The position numbers and the translations under genes are program-made. Below are positions 1 through 13,718 of a stretch of 64,000 nucleotides of DNA, piece by piece (the stretch's first letter is position 1; each line of letters opens with the position of its first letter). The notes beneath the pieces were generated by a model. That model was not told the origin of the DNA and did not search any database. It saw only the letters and a program-made list of their open reading frames with translations. The stretch covers positions 7,853,073 to 7,917,072 of the forward strand of contig JAEMBT020000004.1 of the NCBI GenBank assembly GCA_018873245.2, given 5' to 3'. Source of the DNA: Archegozetes longisetosus. Taxonomy: Eukaryota > Arthropoda > Arachnida > Sarcoptiformes > Trhypochthoniidae.

Positions 1-2552
1 CGAAGTTTTACGTGAGCACATACACGAGTGCCTTTTCATGCCTTAAATCATAGATTACGATGAAGATTCATCGTCAAATTGATAAAAGTTAAGCAAGTTT
101 AAGCTTAATCAGGGTTTAATATCGAAATTTGAGTTTTCAATTTAGAATTTAGAAATTTGAGCACAACTCTAGTTTTAATCAAATTTTCTCCAAACTTAAT
201 GCAAATTATATTCAAATCAGTCATTTCTTTTCATCGACAAGTTAAGAGCAGAAACCAAACGAAAGTTTGACATATCGCTTGTCATGTCGTTCTTAACGTA
301 TCATTTTACGTTGCTTTTAAAGTTTTTCTCAGAATATGCCATCATTGAAGTGAGACACTAGAGGCATCGAGTTTCAATAGTTAACTTTATGGTAGATAAG
401 CAACAGATGTCAAATGAACACATTTAAGCTCTAATAAAGAACCAATTTGCATATTGGGTGAAAGCTTTAGTCGTCATCTTCATGATATGTCAAACTTGAC
501 TGTTTTCCAATGAGCTCTTACCTGAAATGTTTTACGCATTAGTCCATACCCGATTGTTGAAGTCATTACTCATATTCAATATTGAATAAGTCAGGTTTTA
601 CAAAGAGAGGTCGAGAGACTAGTCGAGTCATTCATGCCATGAATCGAATTTGTACTTGGAATGATTTCAAAATTATTAAATAATATTTAAACTGAGATAT
701 TTATTCTATACGCTGGTCTTGGAGTTCAAATAAATTTGAAAAGAGCTATTTTTCAGTCTATCGGCTTTTTCAATAAAATAATAATATCTAATTATATGTA
801 AGTGCATTTTCCCTAACTTTTCCAATTTAGTTATCATAATCTATTTTTTCAATCAATAATAATCAAAGGAATGCTTCACTTCTATGATGAAGAATTTTCA
901 TGCATACTATTCATAGATTTTCTCTGAATGGTATGTGTTTGACTTTTTAATGCTTGAAAAAAGATAGAAAAAAATAATAATTTGATTGAATGTGTGAGGT
1001 CAGCTTTTGAAAAATTCATCTTAATAGAATTTATTGAGATTTATTGCATACTGCAAAACCTCATATTTTTTTCAAATTTTATTCAAAAATATTGAATAAC
1101 TAAGCTTTTCATGACATTTATTATTGCGGAAAAAAGTGGATAAACAGTACTTAATGATCAAACTTAATAAGTTTAGTATTATATATCAAAATGCTATCAA
1201 ACATCTCATAAATATTGCTAAAATTGTTAAGTTATCCGATTTCTGACCCACAGTTGTTTGTAATCACCAGAGAATGACATTATTTAGTATATGTTTTCGA
1301 TCACTTTGTCGTGAAGTTATAGACGAATTGACCCATTTACAAACAAATATTAAGAATAAATTAGTTGAATACCACCATTATTGCGTCCTAAAATTATTCA
1401 AAATGTAAAATAGTAGAAACCATTGTTTCAGGTTTTAAGTCAACTTTTTTTTTATAATATCCTGTTTGGTACTATGCTTATTTCAAATATAGAACTTGGA
1501 TAAAAACTGACCGATTTTAAAGTTTTAATTATAAATCTTCTTTGTTTTCTGCCGAAAAATTATGATCCAAAAAAACTCCAACTATTAATCATTCGGCTTT
1601 CATAGCGTTTTCGATAACTTCTTTATTCCTGGTATCAATAGTCGGTTTAATAATTTAATTAAAGTTTTGAAACAAACTAGATTAGAAAAGGATAAGATTT
1701 GAAGAAAGAAAGAAGAACTGACAATAGACAGGAAAATGTCATATTTAGATATTTATCAACAAAAAATCTGAAATCAGTCGAATATAGTTATGGAAGTAAT
1801 ATTTTTCGTGTTTTATGCATAACTGATTCTGGGAGTGGTAAGTGCACTGATGAAGGAGAAAGAGATTTGAAACTCCGTAACAGTGATAAGTATTTGGCTG
1901 GAACGATCGACATGTGCCATAGAGTGGGTGCTCTCACTCTTCTATAGTCCTATTCAAGTTTTCAACATTCAAACAACTCAACTTTAATAGCTTTCTTTCG
2001 TTATTCATTTGTTTGTTTCCTACTTATTTAACGCTTCAAACAAAAGCTAAATAAGTTTAATTAGAGTTCATTATAATATCAAACATTCTCTCAATGTGTT
2101 GTTCATCGGTATAGTTGAAAGTTTTGTGCTGTTATATTGGTGTGTTGAATAAGCTTGCGAATAATTCTCTAATAAATTTCGATTAACTTTAAGTTCAATT
2201 ACATTGTGTCTTCAGGTTTGTTTCAAGTTTCGATATCGAACATTACGATCAAATTTATCAGTATCTGATCGCAGACCTCACTTCCAACCTCACTCATGAT
2301 ATTTCATGATATTTCATTTTATTCAAGATCATAAAAATTCAATTTGAAATAACAGTCATTAATTAAACAGATAAGAGGCAAATAGTTAGGAGAAATCGAC
2401 TTCATTTTAATTGTTGTACTGTGCAAACAACTTGAAATATTACGCTATTTCAACAGTTTATGGCTAAATACGAAGCCTTTTTATTGACAAACGTTGAATT
2501 TGAATAACAAATTGAATATTAGCAACCTGTTAATCTGTTGTAATCTTCGGAA
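1..2552. other. Non-coding AT-rich stretch
   Basis: No coding exon, RNA gene or repeat could be supported here. The only longer open frame (about 1699-1947) begins at a TTG, has no recognisable domain and shows no splice partner. The end of the stretch may hold the promoter and 5' UTR of the following HSPA12-type gene: an in-frame stop lies 12 bases before its ATG. Confidence 0.5.
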
Positions 2553-5500
2553 ATGTTATACAACAAAAAATATAGTATTGTGAGAACTCAATCATTTTAT
2601 GAGAAAAATAATGAGAGCGATGGGAGCATTCCAGGACACTATAGAAGTCTTAGCATTTCACCGATACCTCATTCTGTGGTGAATTCTCTCAAGATATCAG
2701 CGACTGACTCGCACATATCCCCATCATATATAGCAACCCTTCCTATTTCGACAGGGATTGGACGAATATCTTACCGCCCGTTTCACTTCAACTCAAAAAT
2801 CAAAGGAAATCGCAATCCGAATGTATACTCAAAGCCCATTCATGTAATACCACAAGACTTGTTTGAATTACTACCAGAGTCCAAAGTAGATCCAGATGTT
2901 TCAAACGCAAGGTTAGTCTAGTTTATGACATAGTGCTAACTGTCAACTTACTTGTTGTGCACTTTATTTTGTTTTACCTAAACAAGTCCACTCAACAGTA
3001 CTTTTCATCTTTTAATTAAGGAAAGTTTGCCAAACATATTGTTCGGATGAAGCGCTGCCTGTGCCTGATTCACACGCTGCTAACCTTGAATTAAACAATA
3101 GATCGACAGCAAGTGGTCAGGAAGTGTCTCCGTGTTTACAAACCAAACCGCAATTTAACAAAAAAGGTAATAATATGCATAAATTATTCATATAAATTCT
3201 ACATAAATGTGTAGCTAATGATGACATAGCCATGAAAATGGTAAAAGCTCTGAGTTTGAAAAAGTTACGAACTTAACAACTTCTCGGTTCTATAGCTTAA
3301 TAGCTGTTATATTATAAACTATTATAGAAGTTCTGGTGTATTACTATGTAAGAGGACTATTCCCGTTCTTCCTGTCTTTATGCATCGCTGATCGCAGTAA
3401 TGCTTGTTTTGTCAACAAATAATTCAAGTCCAGTAACTTGAATGCATTTTTGATTTTATTATTATTTTTCTTTTATTCATATTCCATATCTTTTCAATGT
3501 GAATATTATGCTTCTGTCAATTGAATGCATAGTGATCTTTATGTAAATCAAATACAAGTGCTCCTTTAAACGTTCAGATGTTTAGCTTTAGTCGAGACCA
3601 ATAATACAATAATGAAAAGGTTGACCTCTATTATAGCATTATCTACGGAGGTTATCAAATCTTGCACACAGACTTACATTACTTTATAATCATATATCAT
3701 GTTTATTGTTGAGTATATTAAGTTGCATTGATTTTTCATACTTTTTCCCTGACCTCTATTTTAGTGTTACGGTGACTAACGAACTATGCGATACTGAAAA
3801 GGCTTAATTTAGTTTCCTATATATTACTAGTCTAAATCTAATAATAATTTGACCAAAACTCTTTGTTGTGCCATTTCTTCTGTATTTACAGACCATTGCA
3901 ATTGCTTTTTTTGTCTGCTAATGATAAGCAAAAATTATGAAAGCATAGATTTGTCACTTTGAATAGCAATTTGCTTTTATGAACCATAATGAAAAGCCCA
4001 CTAAAATGATAACTCCAGATTTGGATCGTTCAAACCCTAGTTGTGAGGTTAGAAGAAGCAGCCCTTTTTGTTTGCAACAGTTACTCTTTTGTTAATTCAT
4101 AATAAGATTTAAAGTGCAGGTACCTTATGAAAAATGTTTAGCAGCTATTCTTCTCTAACAGCTCTTCTGATGGAATGAGTTAGTTTTTTATTGAGTAACT
4201 GTTGTACTGTAATCAAACGAGAATAAGTTGTGAGAGACATAAAGCTTCAAATGTTCAATATCTTGTGGTTTTACTTCAGTTGTTCAACTTAGCTAAAAAG
4301 TCAACCATTTTTTAAGTTGCAAAAAATAATCAACACTTGCAGTTGAGATCGTTCATCTATAGATACGGTCTACTTATTAGACTTATGCTAAAATAGAAAA
4401 TCAATTATATTTTGTGGTTCAAATCGAAGTACGTTTTTATGCCTACCCATATCTCAACAATATGGATAGTCTTACATTTATATTAACTGGAGCTAAACTT
4501 TTACGAAATATTAGTCACGGACTATCAGAAGGTAAAAACCGTTAATTACTATTTGATTCGTAATTTCACTTTCAGTTTTTTCATAAAGTTTGCTCAATCA
4601 ATTTTAATCTGACATTAAGTGATTGCAGCTTATTTAAACCCAAACCGATTGCTTCGATTTTTCCAAATTGAAAACTTACGCTTCCTATTATCGCCGTTTT
4701 TTGGTATGATTTCAAAAGTTATACTTTAATTACTAAACTTATTGATTTAGATTTTTAACGTTTTCTAATACTGTGTCGTTTCTCAATGCTTAACCACTTC
4801 GTGCTCTTTAAACATGTTTTAATTATTGAATAATTAAGCTAATGTCACCTAAAATTACTCGTTTTTGAGGTATGAAATAGTTCTTGTTTATCATTAACTT
4901 CTTTTATGTTTTAGTCATTTTCAAGTTTATTTGTTTTAAATAGTTTTAAACATAATTTCAATTTGAAATCCTAATGAAATAAGTTCATTGCTCTTTAAAT
5001 TGATTCGGACTTTTTCAATTGATGTTAAACTACAACAAACAAAAGTTTTCTCATTGCATCTTGCGTTGGCGCTTTTGTTAAGCCAGATTAAATATCACAC
5101 AAAACAAAAGTTTTGGCTAGCATTCAACGAAAAAATACATAAATATTTTGAATCATTGAAATTTTTAACAAAAACTCAACATAAAAACTAAGAACTTGAA
5201 GTTTAACAATAAGTTTTCTCTCATACGCATATTGTTAAAAGTATTTATCGAAAGTTTAGCTGAGAAAATTTGTCTCTGTTTTCCAATCACGTAAAAACAA
5301 AAATCTTAGAAATTGAAACATTTTCAATTTTTGTCACTTTCAATGTAGCTAGAGTTGAACTCAAATTTAAATGACTTAATTTATAAGTCATCATTTAACA
5401 GTATAAATCGTTTTCACTGCGACAATTCTTTTCAACTTAATCTTCAAATGGGTACAAATCAATGGTAAAGGTAGAAAATCAAATTTCGTCACTCTATCTC

Positions 5501-8500
5501 TATTTCTTCAGATATTCTTTTTAGAGCTTTATTTTATTTTTATTGCATTTTTGAAGTTATAAGATTTTTATCGTTGGCAAATTATACTAATAATAACGGT
5601 TATTGAGAAAAATTGGAATTTTGCTCAAGATAACCTTTGTTCATATTCATTTACTTTATAGACTTTTAGATTCATTCTGTATCGAAGCAATAATTTTATG
5701 CATTGAACTTATTTCAAACCGATTCGTAATGTCTTTTTAATTTGAAAAACCTCTAACTTGAAAGTCACTCACTTTTATAATCATGAAAAAATTAATACAA
5801 ATGTAATTAAAGTTGACTAAGAATGAATTTATTCAAGCTTAATAAATTAGTTAATTTTTTTAAACAAATTTATTGGGGTTTTCAGCAAAATCTAGTAAAA
5901 ATTATAAAATTCAGGTTTTGACATAAATCTAAAAGGATGTTATTGAAGGTTTATAATTTTAAGTTAACTCTACCTTTCGTGAATGTCAAGAGCATCTCTG
6001 TCTAAAAATTGAACAGCATTATGAATTTTTCAATTGAAAATTTGAAAAATCTTTGTATTTGAGTTTAATCATGTTAATTATAGCTTTCCATATCAAGCAA
6101 AATCCTATCTACAAAACGAACCTTATGAATTTTTAATTTTAATTATAACTTTGAGTAACTTTTTAGAAGTTATAAAAATTTATTCGGCTTTAAAAGTTAA
6201 AATTTTTGCCAAAGATAGAATATTTCTAACAAAAGTCATGCATAAAATGCATAATTTAACTAATGATAATTTGTTTGGCTAAAATGTTAACGTTCCCAAT
6301 ATTCGGAACATTATTTGATAAAATATGTGTTTTCTGATCCGAATTAAATTCTAATTTATGATCGGTTAAACAATGTTGGCTTATTTTTTGAAATGTGTTT
6401 CTAAAATTGATGACTGAGTATTCGTCACACCAGTTGCTTGCGATAAGTTGTAGCTCATACTCCAATTGAAACAGGCTTATAGATCACGCATCATATGTTC
6501 ATTTGAATAATTATGGAAATTATCTCATTTTCTTCCTATTATAAATGTTTATTAAAAACTATTATTATTGATAAGAACAATAATTGAAGGGGTGCTGATA
6601 ATGGTTAGGTACTCTTTTTCTGATTTAAGCTCCAACAAACCTAAACTAATATTTAAAAGAGTGACAGTAAATATGGAAAATTTGTTGTTCACAAATAAAA
6701 CTGATTTGATAGTGTCTAGTCTTATATAGACATTAATATTTGAACAGATGAAATGCTTAATGGAATCTAAAACACACTTCTTGACCTTTACTCAAAAGAG
6801 TTAATGTTGCATTTCAGTTCAGTTGGGATACAACTCAAGTGTTTGGGATTGTTGTTACAAAAGCTAACATTTTATATAATATAATTGCCGAAACGTGATA
6901 ACTTTGAAATTCTTTGTAAGAATTAATGACTTGAAGGAGCTGTAAATGCAGTATGAGATCTACTTTGTCAGACAAAATACCAGTTATTATGCAGTTTTGC
7001 TCTATAAGTCTAAAAACCAAGCTTAAAACTAAGCATAAATTTATAAGTAGTGACTCGAGAGTTAAGACACTTTTTTAAAATAGATCTAAACATTTGACTT
7101 AAGCCAACTCGTTTTTAAAGTATACTCGAATAATCCTAATAATTTTCTCAAAAAATTCATTTTAATCAACAGTGTTTACTAACGAAGATAGTCAGAGATC
7201 TTCTGTATTCACTTTAGTTGGTCGACAAATTGTAAACGCAGACAAAAACATATCAACAGTAAAGACAGAAACTAATGAAAACTCGTCAAAGTCTAATATT
7301 GAAAAGAAACCTGAGGGCACTATATTTAGTGTACTCGCTTCGCCTAAAGTTCAAAGTCGCAAACAAGTCACCAAATTAAGTGACCAAAGTGTTCCTAAAA
7401 TAAGTAGCGATAGCATCGGAAAATTGAATAAAAAATTTGATTCAACTAGTTCGAAGGCAACTGCTGAGAACAACATTGCGAGTGATAAGAGTTTAACAAT
7501 TAGTGAGAACGACAATCACTATAAAGATGTTAAAGTAAGCGTAAATGAAAAACTAAATTTCAGGCTATCAGTGCCACAAGAGTTGCCGATTCAATCAATC
7601 AAAGAGTTTTGTCGTGGTATGATTCAAGATAAAGAAGCGAATCAGACCGAGAAAATAGAACCTAATAAAGAGAGTAAACAACATTCAAATGAGACGTGTT
7701 CATTAGGTTTAACTGCAAAGTATGACCAAAGATCACAACTGCCAACATTGAAGAGTCCGACTATTGTTAAAGAAGTTATGAAGAAAATCGCCAGCATTCC
7801 AAGCGGAGGATTCCAGCAAAATGTTCACATACAAGTGACTGAATCTGAACCACTTACAAACAATGTGCAAAGTAATAAACCTGTCACTCATTATGGATGT
7901 GAAACTGTGCTATCTGCGAATGATGCTGAAGCTATGCTTGTTATTCAAGAGCTCGACAGATCTATAGCAGAAGGCAGTCCATCGAATGCTAATTCACCTG
8001 CTATTGTGCCGCGAAATAGTATAAAGAAAAATATTGCAAATAAATCTTTGGAATTATTGAAGACGACAGGGTCGCGACCTAATAAACCTCCGCGTTTATT
8101 AAACTCGTTGACTTCAATCGATGCAAAGCGCGAAATGTTGATTAAAGTGTCTGAGACTCAAACCAATAATCTTATTGAAGAAATCTATTTGGCTGACGAA
8201 AGTGGCCTTAGGGGTCAAAGTGAACTGAATCGTCAAGTAAAACAATCAAAAATCAATGAAACAGTTTCACAACAAAAAACAAGATCGTTATCAACTGAAA
8301 GAAATACTAAAGAACATGAATGTGAAACCCCTTATAATAACGATGATGATATAGAGAAGCTTAAAAATGGCAATAATTTGAACTTGAATTGTAGTATAAA
8401 ACATGGCATGAGTCAAACTAATGATTTGGAGTGTGCGATCGCTCGTGCGAGTCTCAGGTATGTCTACTTTCAATTTATTCAGACACGTAAAACATCTTAT

Positions 8501-11500
8501 CGTGTTGAATAAAAACTTCTCCAAAAATACTCAGCCCACAAAAACTTTCAAACGTCCATTGTAATTGTTAATCATTTTCAATATGAAGTTACATTTATTA
8601 CCACAACCAAGAGTTTTATCAGCTTGGATTCTACCTGTCTCAGCATATCTCAACTTTAAGCTCAATCTAAAGCTATTTTTGAATTTAGGATAATCTAATC
8701 TAAAATCTAGAATGTCAATTACCCAAGTCATATTATTTAGATTCCTCGCTCTTCTCACTGGAAATCTTAGCGATAGATTCCTTTCAAATTAATAACAATC
8801 GTAAATTCTATTGAATCAAAATGTATAAAGAAACTTATTTCTATCAGTCACGTTATTGAATGAGTAAAAATAGAATACTATTAGAAAACAATTTGTAAAA
8901 TTTTCACTTTCAATGGATGTAGTTTCGGCTGATTTTCGATCAAAAGATTGCAAGATTGAATGAAAAGAAATTGAGTTGAAAAGTGTTATTTAAAAATTAG
9001 TTGGAGATGTTTTTGAATGAATAAAGGAAGCTTAATAGAAAAGCCAAAGTAACTCGAAGTAGTAATAAGATTTTTGAAACAGTTCAATAGATTCAGGCAC
9101 GAGTTCTCCCCATCCAACACATGCAACACACTTTATAGTGGTTGCAGTTGATTTTGGAACAACTTTCAGTGGTTACAGTTTCTCCTTCACTCGAGATCCT
9201 GATAATATTCACATGATGCGCAAAGTCGAAGGTATTGTATAAGACTATCATAAGACAATCGTTCATGCGTTTCAGATTGAATTTTGACTAAATTTTACTT
9301 ATAGGTTGTGATCCAGATGTGAGCAACCAAAAAATTCCGTAAGCACTCACCAAACCCTTTATAGAAGGCAATCAGAAAAACTTATCAAACTCTTATATGT
9401 TGTTATATTGCAGGACTATATTATTGTTGGATCCTGACGGAGCCTTTCATTCTTTTGGATTCGCGGCTCGCGATCACTACTCTAGCCTTGAACCTAAAGA
9501 AGCAAAGCGATGGTTTTATTTCGAAAAGTTTAAAATGAATTTACATCACGATGAGGTGATTCAACTTTGATTTTTTCAATTTTCTTTTATTATCATTTCT
9601 GTATATTAAAGTTGAAATTAAAGTTTTTTTCACTTATTTTGCTTGAATCGATAAGAAATAATATGACTAAAAATATACTGAAGCCATACAACTGAGACAT
9701 AAAAATTGTTTGAATTCAATTCCAAATATTTTATACTTCTCGGAAATGAATTTAATGATATCATACACGCAAAATACAAATTGCTAAAATATAAATTATA
9801 TTTTTGGCTAAAAAATCTTACCAAAAGTTTAGCTCTAATAAGTTAGAAAACTTTTTTATCCATTGAAAAAACAGACTATTTTGAGACGAAGACTTTGTGC
9901 CTGTATGAAATCAATGCCAAACATTTTGATTCAGGTTCTGATGGCATTACAACTAATAAATCAAAATCTAAAGCCTTTGGTTTATTAGTGCAATAAATTC
10001 AAGTAGAACTTTGGACTGTCTACGAGTTATAAAAATAAGCTAGAGATGTGAATCTACTGACTTTAGAGTAAGATTGATTTCATTTTATCACTTGAAAAAA
10101 TCAAAAATATTATTCTTAAGAAAAATCAGTGTATCTTCTGCGTAAAAGTTGGTACAAGTTGTTCTTCTAGATCAAGTTGATTGCATGTTAGATGACAACT
10201 AAAACTATCCTATCATTTCAGTCTTTATCGCTTGAAACCAAAATCAAGGCAACGAATGGCAACAAATCGATGGCTGCCATCACAGTATTTGCACATGCAT
10301 TGCGATATTTCAAATTACTTGCTTTACAAGAACTTAGCGATCAGGCAGCCATCAATATACTAAATGAAGACATTCGGTGGGTTCTCACGGTTCCTGCCAT
10401 TTGGAAGCCGTCAGCCAAACAATTTATGAGAGCAGCTGCTTATGAGGTATAACAATTTTACAGTTAACTTGATATTTCTCAATGAGATCAGAGACAGAGC
10501 AGAAAATCTGTTTAGTTATCGGTTAATGATTAACAAGAATTTAAAGTGTTTGTTAAAGTTTCAAAAGTAAAACCAAGAAATCTTTCCTTTGCAATCATAT
10601 ATTTAGGCAGGCATTGGAAGCCCTGACTATCCCTATCAACTACTGATAGCATTAGAACCAGAGGCAGCCTCAATATACTGCAGAAGATTAAAAATGCATC
10701 AATTGGTACCGATTTGTCCGCCACGAAGACATTCCTTGTATCCAGAAAAGAAATATTCAAGTAGCGAAGAAATTGCAGTCGATTGCGATAGAGGTAATTC
10801 ATATATTGAATGAAGGTGCTTTATTAATTAGAGTTTGCTCAACTGCTGTGAAAATTAATTAATTGCTATTAATGTTAATTTAATTGATACGAACCAACTA
10901 ACCTGCTATAACGCTAAATGCCATTAAACTTGATTCACAGATTTGTATTTGTCACTTCGCGCTTTAAACTGCTCTCATAGTGAAACTGTAGAAAATGCAT
11001 TTACTAGAGGTATTGCAAGCTATCATTTTTGTGAAAATGCTTATTTTCAACTTATAATTGCTCATCCATCAAGGTACCAAATATATAGTGGTAGATGTAG
11101 GCGGAGGAACTGTCGATATAACTTGTCATGAAATTCAGACAAAAGAAGGATCTCTCAAAGAACTATATAAAGCTACAGGTGGACCACATGGTTCGATTGG
11201 CGTCGACCTATGCTTCGAGAACTTATTGTCGGATATATTTGGAGTAGATTTCATGACACAGTTCAAGACCAAAAGACCTTCGGGTTATGTCGACCTAATG
11301 GCTGCCTTTGAAGCTCGAAAGAGGAGCTCAAGTCCTTTCCAATGCACAACTTCTAATATTTCTCTTCCGTTTTCATTCATTAACTTTTTCAAAAAGAGCA
11401 AAGGATACACGGTATAGATGAATTAGATATAAACAGATACAAGATTTCAAGATATTATAGATCTGTTGTAAATATTGTTGATTTTTAGGTGGAAAGTGCA

Positions 11501-12370
11501 GTCAAGAAGTATAATGGAGTTAAGGGTATATCTTATTGTTCTAAACTAGGAATGCTTAGATTAGATCCATCTCTAATGCAACAACTCTTTGAGCCCGTTA
11601 CTAAACAAATAATCAATCACATCAACGATGTATTGAACAACAAACTAGTCAAAGATGTTAGTTATCTATTTCTTGTGGGAGGTTTCGCAGAATCTCAAAT
11701 ACTTCAGTCCCACATAAGGAGCGCATTTTCCTCTCGGCTCAAAGTAATTATACCACAATCACCTAACTTGGCCATTCTTCGCGGTGCAACCATCTATGGT
11801 CTCGATCCTACAGTCATTAGCTGTCGCAGATCGCGGCTTACGTATGGTGTTGGAGTTCTCAATAAATTCATTCGCGGCAAACACCCATTGCATAAGTTAG
11901 CGATTAAGGACAACATCGAATGGTGTGCCGATGTGTTCGACAAATTCGTCTCTTGTGATCAATCACTTGGTTTATTTGAGACAATAACTAGAAGTTATAC
12001 ACCAGTTAATGAGTCACAAACTTGTAGTATTATTCATATTTACTGCAGCGAAAGGGATGACGTCGAGTTCATAACCGATGAAGGAGTCAAAAGATGTGGA
12101 ACTCTGTACCTAGATTTGGATGTCATTAAAAGATCTAACAATATTAATCCTGCTCTTAAGCTATTAATCAAAAGAGAGATACAAACAAAAATGATTTTCG
12201 GAGACACAGAAATCAAAGTAAGTTCGGATCACACCAAGTTTGTGATCACGTTTCGGATAATTAGCTGATGTGTAAATGTCTAAATCAATGACTTATATTA
12301 ATAGGTGACAGCTTTAGATGTGGCCACTGGTAAATGTGTTAAAGCAGAAATCGATTTCTTGAACAATTAG
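2553..12370 (+). CDS. HSPA12A: HSPA12A-type atypical HSP70 with long N-terminal extension
   Basis: Atypical HSP70-family ATPase of the HSPA12 branch, cytosolic, with an actin-like nucleotide-binding fold. Exons: 2553-2911, 3021-3166, 7173-8457, 9104-9231, 9305-9338, 9414-9555, 10222-10446, 10607-10793, 11074-11411, 11489-12217, 12305-12370; all phases agree, giving about 1,212 residues. The chaperone part (from about residue 600) aligns with human HSPA12A from memory along its whole length. It has the phosphate-1 loop [10 protein letters not shown] (about 612-621), phosphate-2 VDVGGGTVD (about 842-850), the adenosine motif FLVGGFAES (about 1009-1017) and ends IDFLNN. The first about 596 residues are Ser/Lys/Asn/Glu-rich and look disordered; they are attached only by matching splice phase across a 4-kb and a 0.65-kb intron. 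The 9104 acceptor (GAG) was chosen because the stronger-looking CAG at 9096 is out of frame. Chaperone part very sure; extension about 0.6. Confidence 0.88.
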
Positions 12371-12711
12371 CCACAATACTAAGTGTTAACCAAATAGTGC
12401 CAAACTATCATCAGATCTATTAAGCTTGTGAAACAATATTTAAATATAATATAAACTTTATTGTTCATTTGAAAATTTCATTAATTTGACTAAAAATTAA
12501 GTTAAAAATTGAAGTTTGAAATAATGTCTTAAAAGAAACATTATTTATATAACGTTAGATAATATTTAATAGGATTGTATTTACACAATAATAATGATAT
12601 GTATAACTGTTTTAATAAACGATAAATATTAAAAATTGCTGACTAGTTCTCTTCAGAAGTAATATAATAATACTTAATAACGATTAGTATAAGTTATTTT
12701 ATCACTGATTT

Positions 12712-13330
12712 TTAATCGAAGTCTGGAATGTCGTCGAAGGCATAACCTGGATATTTATAGTATGCATAGTAAGCAATACGACAGTGATAAAAGCCTGGAA
12801 TAAACATTAGAAGTCCCAGAAATACAAGGATTAGTAAGCCATCAGTCGGACGAATGTTTACTATAAATCCAGTGAATATTAAACACGAGACTATTATTAT
12901 AATACTCCCGAAGATAAACAAAAATAGAGCCAAAATGATTGCTTTCCATGGAATCGGACGCTCAAAGTACACAAGCTTAATATAAAATGAAAAATTTTTT
13001 AATTTAAATGTTTACTGTTTTGACTGATTCAGTTTGAATATTAATAATAAATATTAAAACAAATAATTGGATTAAGGCCCAAACCAAGTTCACACAACAT
13101 TACAGCAAATACTAATATTCACAACAACTTAATTCAGTATAAATTTAGTTTCAAATTAGTTATCTATTTTTCAAAGGTTCAAGTATTGATCAATTGATTA
13201 CCTGTTGGTTAATGGAATCGTTTTGATCACAACACTGCTCAAATCGCTCGTAATTTTTCTTTAATTTTGATGAATTAGTCGTTGGCCTAAACGTTAAATT
13301 ACTTAAAAAGTCTGACTCTCTCTTAAACAT
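12712..13330 (-). CDS. TMEM230: TMEM230, small two-helix membrane protein of secretory and recycling vesicles
   Basis: Two exons on the minus strand: 13330-13202 and 12975-12712, joined in phase 0, giving 130 residues (human 120). The first exon encodes the cytosolic N-terminus. The second begins LVYFERPIPWKA and holds two hydrophobic helices (about residues 54-80 and 90-110). It then has the family signature PGFYHCRIAYYA and ends DDIPDFD, which matches the human tail. The family acts in trafficking of secretory, synaptic and recycling vesicles. The start is the first ATG of the exon. It lies 388 bp head-to-head from LMAN2, so the two probably share a bidirectional promoter. Confidence 0.93.
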
Positions 13331-13718
13331 TATTTATGAAAATGATTGATCATCAATATTATTAAGAAATAGTCTAAATTTCATCAATTGATTCGATATC
13401 AGATTTGATTAGATAAAACTTAAATATTCAATAATTTTAAACAGTAAACAAACTCTGCCTCAGAAGTGACTCAAAATGCGTTCTTCAAGTTTGGCAATAA
13501 TTACGGAAAATTGAGTTTGTGGCACTATTTTAATACTTGAATGGTTTGGTTGAGTTGAGCGAAAACCACCTATAATTCAATGTCAGGGTTTCCACACTAG
13601 AAAGACACGTAACTTATGAACGAACTAGTACCTAATAGAAATGTAATTTTCCTTTCGTTCAAAGCAGACGATAGAGTAAATAAGAGTCGGCTTCAAGTGA
13701 TTTAACATATATTTAACG
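13331..13718. promoter_or_regulatory. Shared divergent promoter, TMEM230 and LMAN2
   Basis: A 388-bp gap lies between the start codons of TMEM230 (minus) and LMAN2 (plus), so both promoters must lie here or within the UTRs. It is AT-rich with no clear consensus TATA placement. Location is inferred from gene geometry only. Confidence 0.45.

Noticed and set aside
1699-1947. 82-residue frame near the left edge
   Set aside because: TTG start, no domain, no splice partner.
9097-9103. CAG acceptor at 9096 for the HSPA12 exon
   Set aside because: It shifts the HSP70 frame; the GAG at 9103 keeps it.
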